Below are positions 25,169 to 35,354 of a stretch of DNA of 58,526 nucleotides, in pieces. The notes below the pieces were generated by a model. That model was given only the letters and a program-made list of their open reading frames with translations, was not told where the DNA came from and searched no databases. Position 1 is the stretch's first letter. The number at the start of each line of letters is the position of its first letter. The stretch is from Pseudomonadota bacterium (GTDB lineage Bacteria; Pseudomonadota; Alphaproteobacteria; Sphingomonadales; SMXR01). Where the stretch lies: the NCBI GenBank assembly GCA_022574255.1, contig JACZSK010000008.1:1-58526 (forward strand). The letters are read 5' to 3'. A program made the translations under genes and the position numbers.

Positions 25169-25948
25169 TCAACTCAGCCGGCCACAGATCGACAGGCAAA
25201 AGGCGTTGTGGAATGGCGCCACATAGCTGATCGAATGGCGGCTGTCGCCGGCGTAGAGACTCAGGCTGTTAAAGACCGGCGACCAGACCTCTTCAATCTC
25301 GTCGTCTTTATTTATGAAATTCAAATTCCCGCCCCAGGGGGCGCGCCAGTTGCGCGTCACATCCAGCGAAAACCACAGCTTGCAGTCGGGCAGGTTGGTG
25401 GCCAGCGCGCTGTCGGTCATGAACTGCTCGCGTTGCAGCCAGCGGGCATGGACATTTTCGAGTTCGCCGTCCTTGGCGCCGGCGATTCTGCGCAGGACGT
25501 CGCGGAAGCCATCTGATTTGAAGAAGCTGTCGGCGTCGGCCAGGGCCTTTGGATCCTTGGCGTCGGGGATGACGTCGGTCGGACATTCGTAGCGCAAATA
25601 TTGAAATCCGTCGCGCGCCTGAATATAGATTTTTTCCAGCATCTCCCGCTGGCGGCGGTTGGTCATGGACCGGGTGTCCTGGCCACTGATCCGGCGCTCG
25701 GTATCGCCCTGCATGAATGTCGAGATCCAGATCGCCATCTTCTCGATGGTTTGGGAAAGATTGTCGGCGGATTTCCCGTCCAGCGCCTCTTTCACCCGCA
25801 CGCGGCCCACTTTCTTGAAAGTAGCCGCCAGTGCTTTCAGGTCCAGCCCGTCATTCAGCTTGTATTCCATCATTCCGCCCATTGTTGTTTTTGCACCGGC
25901 AGCCATAGCCGCCATTGGCCAGCTATACAAGGCCGGATTCAGCCTCAT
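25169..25948 (-). CDS. 2OG-Fe(II) oxygenase-like protein, iron site apparently incomplete
   Basis: This 259-residue protein resembles proline-hydroxylase-type 2-oxoglutarate/Fe(II) oxygenases. The core strand WRAPWGGNLNFINKD and the distal block SLYAGDSRHSISYVAP fit the family, the latter carrying the distal iron His. The family's HxD motif should precede this by about 30 residues, but the region reads FMTDSALATNLPDC with no HxD. The usual 2OG-binding Arg after the His is also not in its normal form (NAFCLSICGRLS). It may be inactive or use a different site. ATG at 25948 is the longest start; ATG codons 23-27 residues later are alternatives. Confidence 0.7.
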   Translation of the reverse strand: MRLNPALYSWPMAAMAAGAKTTMGGMMEYKLNDGLDLKALAATFKKVGRVRVKEALDGKSADNLSQTIEKMAIWISTFMQGDTERRISGQDTRSMTNRRQREMLEKIYIQARDGFQYLRYECPTDVIPDAKDPKALADADSFFKSDGFRDVLRRIAGAKDGELENVHARWLQREQFMTDSALATNLPDCKLWFSLDVTRNWRAPWGGNLNFINKDDEIEEVWSPVFNSLSLYAGDSRHSISYVAPFHNAFCLSICGRLS

Positions 25949-26029
25949 GTACCGCTTGCCAGCGCCGGGCAGCGCAATTAGGCTTTCCCACCAACGACAA
26001 CGTGGACAATAAACTTCGGGGAATTTGAC

Positions 26030-26917
26030 ATGAACAGATTGGCTTTGGCTATTTTGGCGGCGGTGGCAGCCGTGGGCATGGTGCTGGCAGTAACCACCGG
26101 CCCGGCGATATCCGCGGAATCAGAGAAAAGCGACAAAGAAACAACCCCCATTCCCGACGCCCGGGTCTTTGTCAGCCGTCACACCGGCACTTTCGGCGGC
26201 CAGCGCGTGCGCTATACGGCCACGGCCGGCGAGACCTACCTGCTGGACGACGAGGGCGAACCCAAGGCCGCTATTTTCTCCACCGCCTATGTGAGAGAAG
26301 GCGTCGATAATCCGGCCAGCCGCCCGGTCACCTTCCTGTGGAACGGTGGGCCGGGCTCGGCTTCCATGTGGTTGCATATGGGCGGGCTGGGGCCCCGGCG
26401 CGTGGATGTGCCCAGCGATGCCAAGGATGACGGTGCGCCGCCCTATCCCATTGTCGATAATCCGCTGGCATTCCTGGATATCTCGGACGTGGTTTTTATT
26501 GACCCCGTGGGCACCGGCTTCAGCCGCCCTCTCGGCGAGCATGAAGGCAAGGAGTTCTGGGGTGTCACCGAAGACGCGGAATCCGTCGCTGAATTTATCC
26601 GCCAGTGGATATCGGTGAACGGGCGCTGGAACTCGCCAAAATATATTGGCGGCGAGAGCTACGGCACGACGCGCGCAGCCGCCGTCATCAACCAGCTGGA
26701 AGGCGGCATCAACGATATCAGCGTCAACGGCATCATACTGATTTCCACGGTCCTGGATTTTACCTATTCGCGCTTTCAGTCGGGCAACGAGATGTCTTAT
26801 GTCGCCTTTTTGCCCAGTTATGCGGCCGCCGCCTGGTATCACGAAAAGGTGCCTGGGGGGCCGGCCCGAGAGCCTGGAAGACTATCTGGATGCGGCGCGC
26901 CAGTTCGCGCGCACTGA
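26030..26917 (+). CDS. S10-family serine carboxypeptidase-like protein, N-terminal part (frameshifted)
   Basis: Residues 1-29 form a signal peptide (ending GPAISAE). The protein then matches bacterial S10 peptidases: VTFLWNGGPGSASMW, IDPVGTGFSRP and the nucleophile Ser210 in GGESYGTTRAA. The frame ends in nonsense after KVPGG, while the matching continuation RPESLEDYLDAARQF lies in the next frame. The break falls in a run of six G (26855-26860); with five G the two halves join. The restored protein of about 510 residues would be a periplasmic carboxypeptidase. Confidence 0.87.
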   Translation: MNRLALAILAAVAAVGMVLAVTTGPAISAESEKSDKETTPIPDARVFVSRHTGTFGGQRVRYTATAGETYLLDDEGEPKAAIFSTAYVREGVDNPASRPVTFLWNGGPGSASMWLHMGGLGPRRVDVPSDAKDDGAPPYPIVDNPLAFLDISDVVFIDPVGTGFSRPLGEHEGKEFWGVTEDAESVAEFIRQWISVNGRWNSPKYIGGESYGTTRAAAVINQLEGGINDISVNGIILISTVLDFTYSRFQSGNEMSYVAFLPSYAAAAWYHEKVPGGPAREPGRLSGCGAPVRAH

Positions 26918-27569
26918 CTATACCATGGCCCTGGTTTCAGGCACGGAGCTCGGCGACGCCGACCGCACCCGGGTGCGCGAGCGGCTGGCCTATTTTACGG
27001 GGCTTTCGGAGGCATACCTGAAGCGGGCGAACTTGCGCGTCATACCGAGGCGTTATTACAAGGAATTGCGGCGCAGCGACGGCGTCGTGATCGGAAGACT
27101 GGATTCCCGTTACACCGGCGAAGATATTGACGATGCCGGTGAAAGCCCCGAGGCCGATCCGTCTTTTTACGGCATCGACGGGGCCTATACGGCGGCCATC
27201 AACGATTATTTGCGCCGCGAGCTGGGGGTCGATTTCAACCGGACCTACGCGACCTGCTGTGATCCGATCAGCGAATGGAACTGGAAACTGGACCCCAAGC
27301 AGTTCGGCACGTCTTACATAAATGTGGCGCCCTATATTGGCACCGCCATGCGGCAAAACAGCGACTTGAGGGTCTTCGTCGCGCAGGGCTACTACGATTT
27401 CGCGACGCCGTTTTTTGGCGCCGAACTGGCGCTGACGCGCAATGGCGTGGTGCCCGAGCGGATCACCTATGAATATTACGAGGCCGGCCACATGATGTAT
27501 CTGCACCATCCCTCGCTGGAGAAGCTGATGGCCGATATCCGCGCCTTTATCGTCGCTGGAAGGAAATAG
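26861..27569 (+). pseudogene. C-terminal part of the frameshifted S10 peptidase
   Basis: This frame gives the second half of the peptidase. It contains the catalytic Asp in VAQGYYDFATPF and catalytic His in YEAGHMMYLHH, plus the substrate-side segment YATCCDPISEWNW. The two missing members of the Ser-Asp-His triad are therefore present, just in another frame. The first-half frame overlaps it until 26917. If the G-run length is a sequencing error, 26030-27569 is one intact gene. Confidence 0.85.
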
Positions 27570-27575
27570 GGGACC

Positions 27576-28979
27576 CTAAAGAATTACCCCGGGGTTCATC
27601 AGGTTTTCGGGGTCCAGGCTGGCCTTGATGCCGCGCATCATGGAGAGCGACAGATCGTCCTTGTAATGGGCCAGCTCCGCTCTGCGCTGGCGGCCAATGC
27701 CATGCTCGGCGGAAATGCTGCCGCCCAGCCCAACCACAATGTCATGGACAGCGCGGCTCAGCTTGTCGGCAATCGCCATAAGTTCTTGCCGCGCCATACC
27801 CGGCGGCGGCCCGAGATTGTAATGCACATTGCCATCGCCGGCATGGCCGAAGCCCACGGCCAGGGCGCCGGGCAGCAAGGCCTCAACCGCTTCGTCAGCG
27901 CGAGCGATAAATTCGGGGATGCGCGCCACCGGTACCGATATGTCAAAGGCAAGGCCCGCGCCCTCCGCCCGAAGCGCCTCGGCGAAACTCTCCCGCAGTT
28001 TCCACATGGCCTTGCGCTGCTCAATGCTGGCGGGGATGGCGGCATCGCTGCCCAGCCCGGCCTCCAACATTTTGGCAAGCATCTGTTCCATGGCATCCTT
28101 CAGCGGCTCATCGGCGTTGGCCGCCCAGAACTCGACAAGGGCGTACCAGGGATGGGCATCCGCCAGCGGGTCGCGGGTGTCTGGTATATGCTTCAGCACC
28201 AGTTCCAGTCCCTGGCGCGGGAAAATCTCGAAAGCGGTCAAATGGTCGCCCTTCACCTCGCGGAAACGGGCCAGCATGGACAGGGCGTCTTCGGCGCTGT
28301 TGCAGCCGATAAAGGCAGTTTCAATGGCCTTGGGTGCGGGGAAGAGCTTCAGGACCGCGCCGGTGATGATGCCAAGGCTGCCCTCCGCGCCGATGAAAAG
28401 CTGCTTCAGGTCATAGCCCGTGTTGTCTTTTCGCAGGGCAGATTGCCCGTCCCAGATCTGGCCGTCGGGCAGCACAACTTCCAGCCCCAGAACCAGGTCG
28501 CGGCTGTTGCCGTAGCGCAGCACATGAATGCCACCGGCGTTGGTGGCGATATTGCCGCCGATCTGGCAGGAGCCTTCCGCCGCCAGGCTCAGGGGGAACA
28601 GCCGGTCGGCCTCCCTGGCCGCCTGCTGGACAGCCTCGGTGGTCGCGCCCGCTTCGGTGGTCAGGGTGAAGCTCGCGGCATCGACCTCAAGGATTTTATT
28701 CATGCGCGACAGGTTGATGACAACCTGATCGCCGGTGTCGGTGGGAATGCCGCCGCGCACCAGCCCGGTATTGCCGCCCTGGGGCACCATGGCGACGCCA
28801 TTGCGGGCGCAGATTTTCACCACCGCTGAAACTTCCGCCGTTGATTTGGGCATCACGATAATCGATGCGCTGCCGCTGAAATTACCGCGCCAGTCGGCAA
28901 GATACGGCGCCATTGTGCGGATATCCTGATGATAGCCCTTGGGGCCAACCGCCTCCTTGATTTCATCGATTGCCGTCAT
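27576..28979 (-). CDS. FAD-binding oxidase (D-2-hydroxyacid/D-lactate dehydrogenase type)
   Basis: A 467-residue protein of the VAO/PCMH flavoenzyme family (GlcD, D-2-hydroxyglutarate dehydrogenase). The FAD-binding region has VPQGGNTGLVRGG and EGSCQIGGNIATNAGG; the C-terminal domain has GFGHAGDGNVHYN and SISAEHGIG. It oxidises a D-2-hydroxyacid, passing electrons to an acceptor. Its ATG overlaps the stop of tsaC by four bases (ATGA), so the two are one operon. The exact substrate is open. Confidence 0.92.
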   Translation of the reverse strand: MTAIDEIKEAVGPKGYHQDIRTMAPYLADWRGNFSGSASIIVMPKSTAEVSAVVKICARNGVAMVPQGGNTGLVRGGIPTDTGDQVVINLSRMNKILEVDAASFTLTTEAGATTEAVQQAAREADRLFPLSLAAEGSCQIGGNIATNAGGIHVLRYGNSRDLVLGLEVVLPDGQIWDGQSALRKDNTGYDLKQLFIGAEGSLGIITGAVLKLFPAPKAIETAFIGCNSAEDALSMLARFREVKGDHLTAFEIFPRQGLELVLKHIPDTRDPLADAHPWYALVEFWAANADEPLKDAMEQMLAKMLEAGLGSDAAIPASIEQRKAMWKLRESFAEALRAEGAGLAFDISVPVARIPEFIARADEAVEALLPGALAVGFGHAGDGNVHYNLGPPPGMARQELMAIADKLSRAVHDIVVGLGGSISAEHGIGRQRRAELAHYKDDLSLSMMRGIKASLDPENLMNPGVIL

Positions 28980-29635
28980 GCGGACTCACCACTGTCCGGG
29001 CCAGCCACCGGGTCAGCGTCCGGCCCGGTGATTGGCACATCGACCGTTTCAGCCAGCGCTCTCGCCGAAACGGCGCCCAGCCGCAATATTTGCAAGTGAT
29101 CCTCTTCCGCGGCCACAACAGTGGACTCCACACCGCCCGGTGCCGGGTCGCCGTCAAGAATCAGCGCCACTTTATCACCCAGGTCTTTGGCAACAGCCTC
29201 TGAGGAAATGGCGCTGGCCGCGCCCGACGGGTTGGCGCTGGTCACCGCCAGCGGCGTATCGCAAGCCTCCAGCAATTCCAGCACCAGGGGATGCGCGGGA
29301 ACGCGCAGGCCGATGGTCGCCAAACCCGAGGTCACAAGTGCCGATATGGCGGCGCTGGGGCGGCGGCGCAAAACGAGCGTCAGCGCGCCGGGCCAAAATT
29401 TCCGCGCAAGCGCCCGCGCCGGGCGGTTGAAAACGGCCAGCTTCTCGGCTTCTCCGGCGTTGGCCAGCAGAACCGCCAGCGGCTTCAATATGGGGCGTCC
29501 CTTGGCGGCGAATATTTCAGCAACGGCGTTGTCATTCGTGGCGTCGGCAGCCAGGCCCCAGACCGTATCGGTGGGAAAGGCCACCAGCTTGCCTTGGCCA
29601 AGTGTCGCTGCCGCTTCGCTGACATTCGCTGTCAT
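28976..29635 (-). CDS. tsaC: L-threonylcarbamoyladenylate synthase (TsaC/YrdC type)
   Basis: This 219-residue cytoplasmic enzyme makes threonylcarbamoyl-AMP for the t6A37 modification of ANN-decoding tRNAs. Signature motifs are VAFPTDTVWGLAAD, AKGRPILKPLAVLL, FWPGALTLVLRR and AVTSANPSGAAS. It has only the YrdC domain plus a short tail, not the extra Sua5 domain. ATG 29635 gives the standard start; the frame is open further upstream. Its stop overlaps the start of the FAD oxidase (ATGA). It faces away from the acyl-CoA dehydrogenase. Confidence 0.93.
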   Translation of the reverse strand: MTANVSEAAATLGQGKLVAFPTDTVWGLAADATNDNAVAEIFAAKGRPILKPLAVLLANAGEAEKLAVFNRPARALARKFWPGALTLVLRRRPSAAISALVTSGLATIGLRVPAHPLVLELLEACDTPLAVTSANPSGAASAISSEAVAKDLGDKVALILDGDPAPGGVESTVVAAEEDHLQILRLGAVSARALAETVDVPITGPDADPVAGPDSGESA

Positions 29636-29746
29636 TTTTCCGCGCATTTTTTTACTCGCTGTTCCGCCGCTTGTGAAATTCATCGACTTGCCCGAACAAC
29701 GCACCCTGTTTATCTTAGGTCATGGGTATGAGCAACGGAGCATCTT

Positions 29747-31543
<1,797 letters not shown>

Positions 31544-31923
31544 GTCCGCCGAATTTACCGCCATATCTGGTAGAATCTGTGCCATATCCACGATATGTAG
31601 TATTCTTTGCTCTGCGGATGTGCTAGGGTCTCCGTGGGGTCGGTGCAGAGTGTAGATGGTGCCCTCGCAATGACATCAGGCAAGCAATATCCGCGATTCC
31701 GGGAAATCTTACGGTCCGAGGCTATGCCTTGACGGATTTCGCTGCGCGCGCCATCGTAACCGGCCGGTCAGTTGATTTGGTATTCCGTCAGTTTCAGCGG
31801 AAGTAGTGCCAAAAATCACGAGAGCGGCGTAATCGCGCGCTCTTGAAGAAACGCTTGGATCAGTATCCCGTTCGCGGACGTCAGCTTATTTCATTGAGGA
31901 TGATGAAAATAAGGAGCCGTGCC
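31544..31923. other. Long intergenic region before the metzincin-like gene
   Basis: These 380 bases hold no convincing gene. Short direct repeats GCCATATC occur near 31560-31592. A hairpin with the arms AGAGCG and CGCTCT lies near 31822-31843. The last 40 bases hold the leader hairpin listed separately. Confidence 0.4.
31885..31916 (+). promoter_or_regulatory. Leader hairpin overlapping a ribosome site
   Basis: CTTATTTCA (31885-31893) can pair with TGAAAATAAG (31904-31913) with one bulge. The right arm covers the first bases of the ribosome site AAGGAG (31911-31916), seven bases before ATG 31924. An AU-rich stem hiding a ribosome site could modulate translation, for example by temperature. 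This is inference. Confidence 0.4.
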
Positions 31924-33993
31924 ATGAACAAAATTAGTACAGACCTAAAAATCGGCGGGGAAGTGACGTTCCCGACAACATCAGGGGAAGTACCATTCCC
32001 GCTGGCCGAGGCGCTACCGCTGCCGGAGGCAGGCATTGAGGCCGAGTTGCTGGAAGAGTACAAGACGGCTGGCGAGGCAATTGCGAAAATTGACCAACCG
32101 ACAATCACCGCTTTTTCCAGCAAGTTAAAAAGTGGCTGCTACCGGATCGCCTTTACACCGGCGTTTGGTCGTTATCACTATTATGGCACCCTGCGTGCTG
32201 AAGTTGGTGGTGGAAACATTACCGCCAGCGGTGACCTGTATCGTTACGGATGCCGGGCCGTTCCTCCGCATTGTATTGATCTGACCAAAGGCCCGGAGCA
32301 ACGTATTGGCCGGATGCCAAAACTCGAGTTGGTCAAGAGCAAAATCCCGGTTTTCCCCAGGAATCAATATTATTCCTATCTCAAGATAGTCGGCGTCAAG
32401 CCCATATTGAGGACGGGTGAAATCCGCATGACCATCGAGGAGCATATCTACAACGCAGCAGCCGAGAGCTTTTCCCTGAGCCGTATCATTGACGCCAGGC
32501 TGAAGAAGGAAATGGCGCCGGCCGGCTTTCCGACAGCACACTATTTTGCCGGCAAGCTGTACCATCAGGGTATTGAGTTGGGCATTTTCACCATGGGGTG
32601 GATATCAAAATATTTCCGCGGCGCGACCCTGGAAATTGATACCATCACCGGGGCGGTAGCGCCTCAACCGGCGGAAGTGGACGGAAAAGTCCATTCCTTC
32701 CGCAGCATCTTCAAGACCGCCGGTTGGGATCTCAAGGTCCTTTATAGTCAGACCGACATTCCCAATACATTTACCGGCGGATCAGTGGACTGGACCTATG
32801 CCCAATTGCACGAAGCCATGCAGGCCGTGCGCAAGCCAACAACCGACCTGGACAAGGAGTGGCGTCTGCATCTGTTGGCAGTTCCGGAAAATATGGGCAG
32901 TGGCCGCGGCGTCATGTTTGACCAGATTGGCGCCCCGCGCGAGGGTGTTGCCAGCTTCTCCGACGACGGCTATCCGCGGACGGGATCGGTGAACTGGGGT
33001 AGCGCGGAGGACAAGCTTCAGAGGGAAGTTCCCGCGGCCTTTCTGCGCAGCGCCGCACACGAGGTGGGGCATGGCTTCAACATGCAGCACCAGAGCCTGA
33101 CCCATGAAGGCGAAACCGGGAACGATGCGACCGTGATGACCACAAGTCCATCGGTGGCGAACTTCCTGGATACCAACGGCAAGGCGTTTCCCGATGATAT
33201 CGTGTTTGGCTTCAATGGCCATGTGCGCCACCACCTGGTGCATTTCCCGGATATTGTTGTACGTCCGGGCGGCGCAAGCTGGCGGGTTGGTCACGCCACC
33301 GAAGTGCCAGAGAGCGATCAGGATCGCAACTGGTATTCGGCTGACGAGCTGGCTCTTGAAATCCAGTTGGAAAACGATCACCTGGCGCTTGGCGAGCCGC
33401 TGGAAATTGAGCTGACCCTGAAAAACGGTGCCGACTACGACATCATAGTGCCGGAACGGATCAGTCCGGAGTTCGGCTACACGCGCATCATTGTTATCGA
33501 TCCGCAGGGTAATCGCAAACCCATGCCGACCTTCGCGCTGCATACGGATGCGGGCACCCTGATCGAGCTGGCGCCGCTTGCGGATACCAAGGGCACGGCG
33601 ACCGTATTCTGGAGTTCACGGGGGTTTGCCTTTGAGCAGTCCGGTCGTCACACCATAGAGATTCAGACGGTGTGGAATTTCAATGGCGTGGCCTATGGCA
33701 TCGTTTCGCGCCAGCAAGTGTGGATCGATGCTGCCGTCTCTGAGGCCGATAACGAGATAGCGTCACTTCTGCTGCGTGACGAAGTGGGCATATGGGTGAT
33801 GCTCGGCGGCGCGGATCATATTGAAAATGCCCCGGGATTTATTCTCGCGGCAAGCAAATGTGATTCCGAACATGCGGCCTGCAAGCGGTTAATCAAGTAC
33901 GATAACAGGCGGGACATGCACCAGTTGACCGGCAAGCCCACCAGGCGTGGTAAAGCTGTCACTGCGGTCAAGGAAAAGGTGGAAGCCGCCTGA
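31924..33993 (+). CDS. Putative metzincin-like zinc metalloprotease, unknown family
   Basis: A 689-residue protein with the zinc motif AHEVGHGFNMQH: His379, Glu380, His383 and His389 in HExxHxxNxxH form, close to the metzincin pattern HExxHxxGxxH but with Asn at the Gly position. VMTTSPS about 16 residues later could be the Met-turn. A C-terminal beta-rich part (about 480-620) follows with LALEIQLENDHLALGEPLEIEL, like an immunoglobulin-like domain. No signal peptide is seen. The ATG at 31924 follows AAGGAG. I do not recognise the family. It stands alone between a long gap and a strong terminator. Confidence 0.75.
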   Translation: MNKISTDLKIGGEVTFPTTSGEVPFPLAEALPLPEAGIEAELLEEYKTAGEAIAKIDQPTITAFSSKLKSGCYRIAFTPAFGRYHYYGTLRAEVGGGNITASGDLYRYGCRAVPPHCIDLTKGPEQRIGRMPKLELVKSKIPVFPRNQYYSYLKIVGVKPILRTGEIRMTIEEHIYNAAAESFSLSRIIDARLKKEMAPAGFPTAHYFAGKLYHQGIELGIFTMGWISKYFRGATLEIDTITGAVAPQPAEVDGKVHSFRSIFKTAGWDLKVLYSQTDIPNTFTGGSVDWTYAQLHEAMQAVRKPTTDLDKEWRLHLLAVPENMGSGRGVMFDQIGAPREGVASFSDDGYPRTGSVNWGSAEDKLQREVPAAFLRSAAHEVGHGFNMQHQSLTHEGETGNDATVMTTSPSVANFLDTNGKAFPDDIVFGFNGHVRHHLVHFPDIVVRPGGASWRVGHATEVPESDQDRNWYSADELALEIQLENDHLALGEPLEIELTLKNGADYDIIVPERISPEFGYTRIIVIDPQGNRKPMPTFALHTDAGTLIELAPLADTKGTATVFWSSRGFAFEQSGRHTIEIQTVWNFNGVAYGIVSRQQVWIDAAVSEADNEIASLLLRDEVGIWVMLGGADHIENAPGFILAASKCDSEHAACKRLIKYDNRRDMHQLTGKPTRRGKAVTAVKEKVEAA

Positions 33994-34014
33994 CTTCGCG
34001 TTTCCTCCAATACC

Positions 34015-34044
34015 CTGGGGCCGCCTCGGGCGGCCCCAGTTTTT
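34015..34044 (+). terminator. Rho-independent terminator after the metzincin-like gene
   Basis: CTGGGGCCGCC (34015-34025) pairs with GGCGGCCCCAG (34029-34039) around TCG, followed by TTTTT. The 11-bp perfect stem and T-run show an efficient terminator. Confidence 0.9.
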
Positions 34045-34094
34045 CCTGTCGCCCGGAATCGGCGGCCTTGGATCCACCAATATCTCTCCCTTGC

Positions 34095-34110
34095 TTTACG
34101 TTAACGTAAA
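34095..34110. promoter_or_regulatory. 16-bp palindromic operator upstream of the MBL-SDR-ligase genes
   Basis: TTTACGTTAACGTAAA is a perfect 16-bp palindrome, followed by a further half site ACGTTAAC at 34110-34117. It lies between a possible -35 (TTGCTT, 34091) and the downstream gene. The form resembles operators of MerR-family regulators of branched-chain amino acid or fatty acid breakdown (LiuR type). That likeness is from memory and the regulator is not in the window. Confidence 0.55.
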
Positions 34111-34220
34111 CGTTAACTTCGCACAACGAACAGCCCGATTGCGGGTTCTGGTGCTGGTAAAGGGCTGCGTCCGCACTATCTTCTCTACGAAGCCGACTGA
34201 TTTCCGGGAAGGACAGGAAA

Positions 34221-35354
34221 TTGCCAAACGACGTCAATCCGCCACAAGAAGCCGAAATCGCTTCCTATCACCGCCCGGCCCGTGGCGAGGGAGAGCGGCT
34301 GGATTATCCTTTCGAGGACATCCCTGAATTTGGCGAAACACAGGAAATCGCCGAGGGCATTCACTGGCTGACCATGCCGCTGCCCTTTTCGCTGAAGGCC
34401 ATCAATCTTTACCTGTTTGACGACGGTGACGGCTGGACCATTCTGGACAGCGGCCTGAACACCAGCATGGTGCGCGACCATTGGGACAAGGTGTTCGACA
34501 AGTTGCTGGATGGCAAGCCGGTAAACCGCATTGTTATCACCCATATGCATCCCGACCATTCCGGGCTGGCCGGATGGCTGGTGGAGCGCACCGGGGCGCC
34601 TTTGCATATGACCCGCGCGGAATTCCTGACGGCGCGCACCCTGCTGTTGGAGAAAAGCGAGACGGTGCCGCAGAAGGCACTGGCCTTCTACAAGCGCGCA
34701 GGGTTTCCTGCCATGGCGCTGGAAGCCTTCGCCGCCCACGGCTACGGCAACTTCGCCAAGGCGGTATGGGAGTTGCCCCAGGGATACCGGCGCATGAGGC
34801 ATGGCGACCGGCTGGATTTCGGCGGCCGAAAATGGCGGGTGATCACCGGCAGCGGCCATTCGCCGGAGCATGCCAGCCTGTTCTGCGAAGACGATAAAAT
34901 ATTGATCTCGGGCGATCAGCTTTTGCCCCGCATCACCTCGAACGTTTCGGTTTATCCCACCGAGCCTTACGGCGACCCGCTGGGCGAATGGTTCGCCAGC
35001 TTGTATGCGCTGGAGCATCTGCCCGCAGATACGCTGGTGCTGCCGTCGCACAACGAGCCCTTCCGCAACGTTCAGCAACGCACCGGGGACATCCGCGCCG
35101 CCCATATCCGCCGGCTGGTGGCGCTGAGCGAATTATGCGTGGAGCCGAAAACCGCCGTTGAGGGCTTTCCGGTGCTGTTCAGGCGGAAGCTCAGCGGCAT
35201 GGATTATATTATGGGCACCGGCGAGGCCATCGCCCATATGCATTACCTGGAAAAGCGCGGGAATGTAGAGCGGCTGTCGGACGGTGGCGTCGACCGCTTC
35301 CGCACCATTGCGGATTTTGACCCAGAAAGCGTGGCCGAGGAATTTGATAAATGA
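34221..35354 (+). CDS. MBL-fold metallo-hydrolase
   Basis: A 377-residue cytoplasmic metallo-beta-lactamase-fold hydrolase. Zinc motifs are visible: THMHPDHSGLAGW (HxHxDH), the later His in GSGHSPEHASLF, and Asp in LISGDQLLPRI. The start is TTG at 34221, with AAGGA before it. Its stop overlaps the ATG of the SDR gene (ATGA). The run MBL-SDR-acyl-CoA ligase suggests a lipid or acyl-CoA role, for example thioester hydrolysis, though the substrate is unknown. Confidence 0.9.
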   Translation: MPNDVNPPQEAEIASYHRPARGEGERLDYPFEDIPEFGETQEIAEGIHWLTMPLPFSLKAINLYLFDDGDGWTILDSGLNTSMVRDHWDKVFDKLLDGKPVNRIVITHMHPDHSGLAGWLVERTGAPLHMTRAEFLTARTLLLEKSETVPQKALAFYKRAGFPAMALEAFAAHGYGNFAKAVWELPQGYRRMRHGDRLDFGGRKWRVITGSGHSPEHASLFCEDDKILISGDQLLPRITSNVSVYPTEPYGDPLGEWFASLYALEHLPADTLVLPSHNEPFRNVQQRTGDIRAAHIRRLVALSELCVEPKTAVEGFPVLFRRKLSGMDYIMGTGEAIAHMHYLEKRGNVERLSDGGVDRFRTIADFDPESVAEEFDK

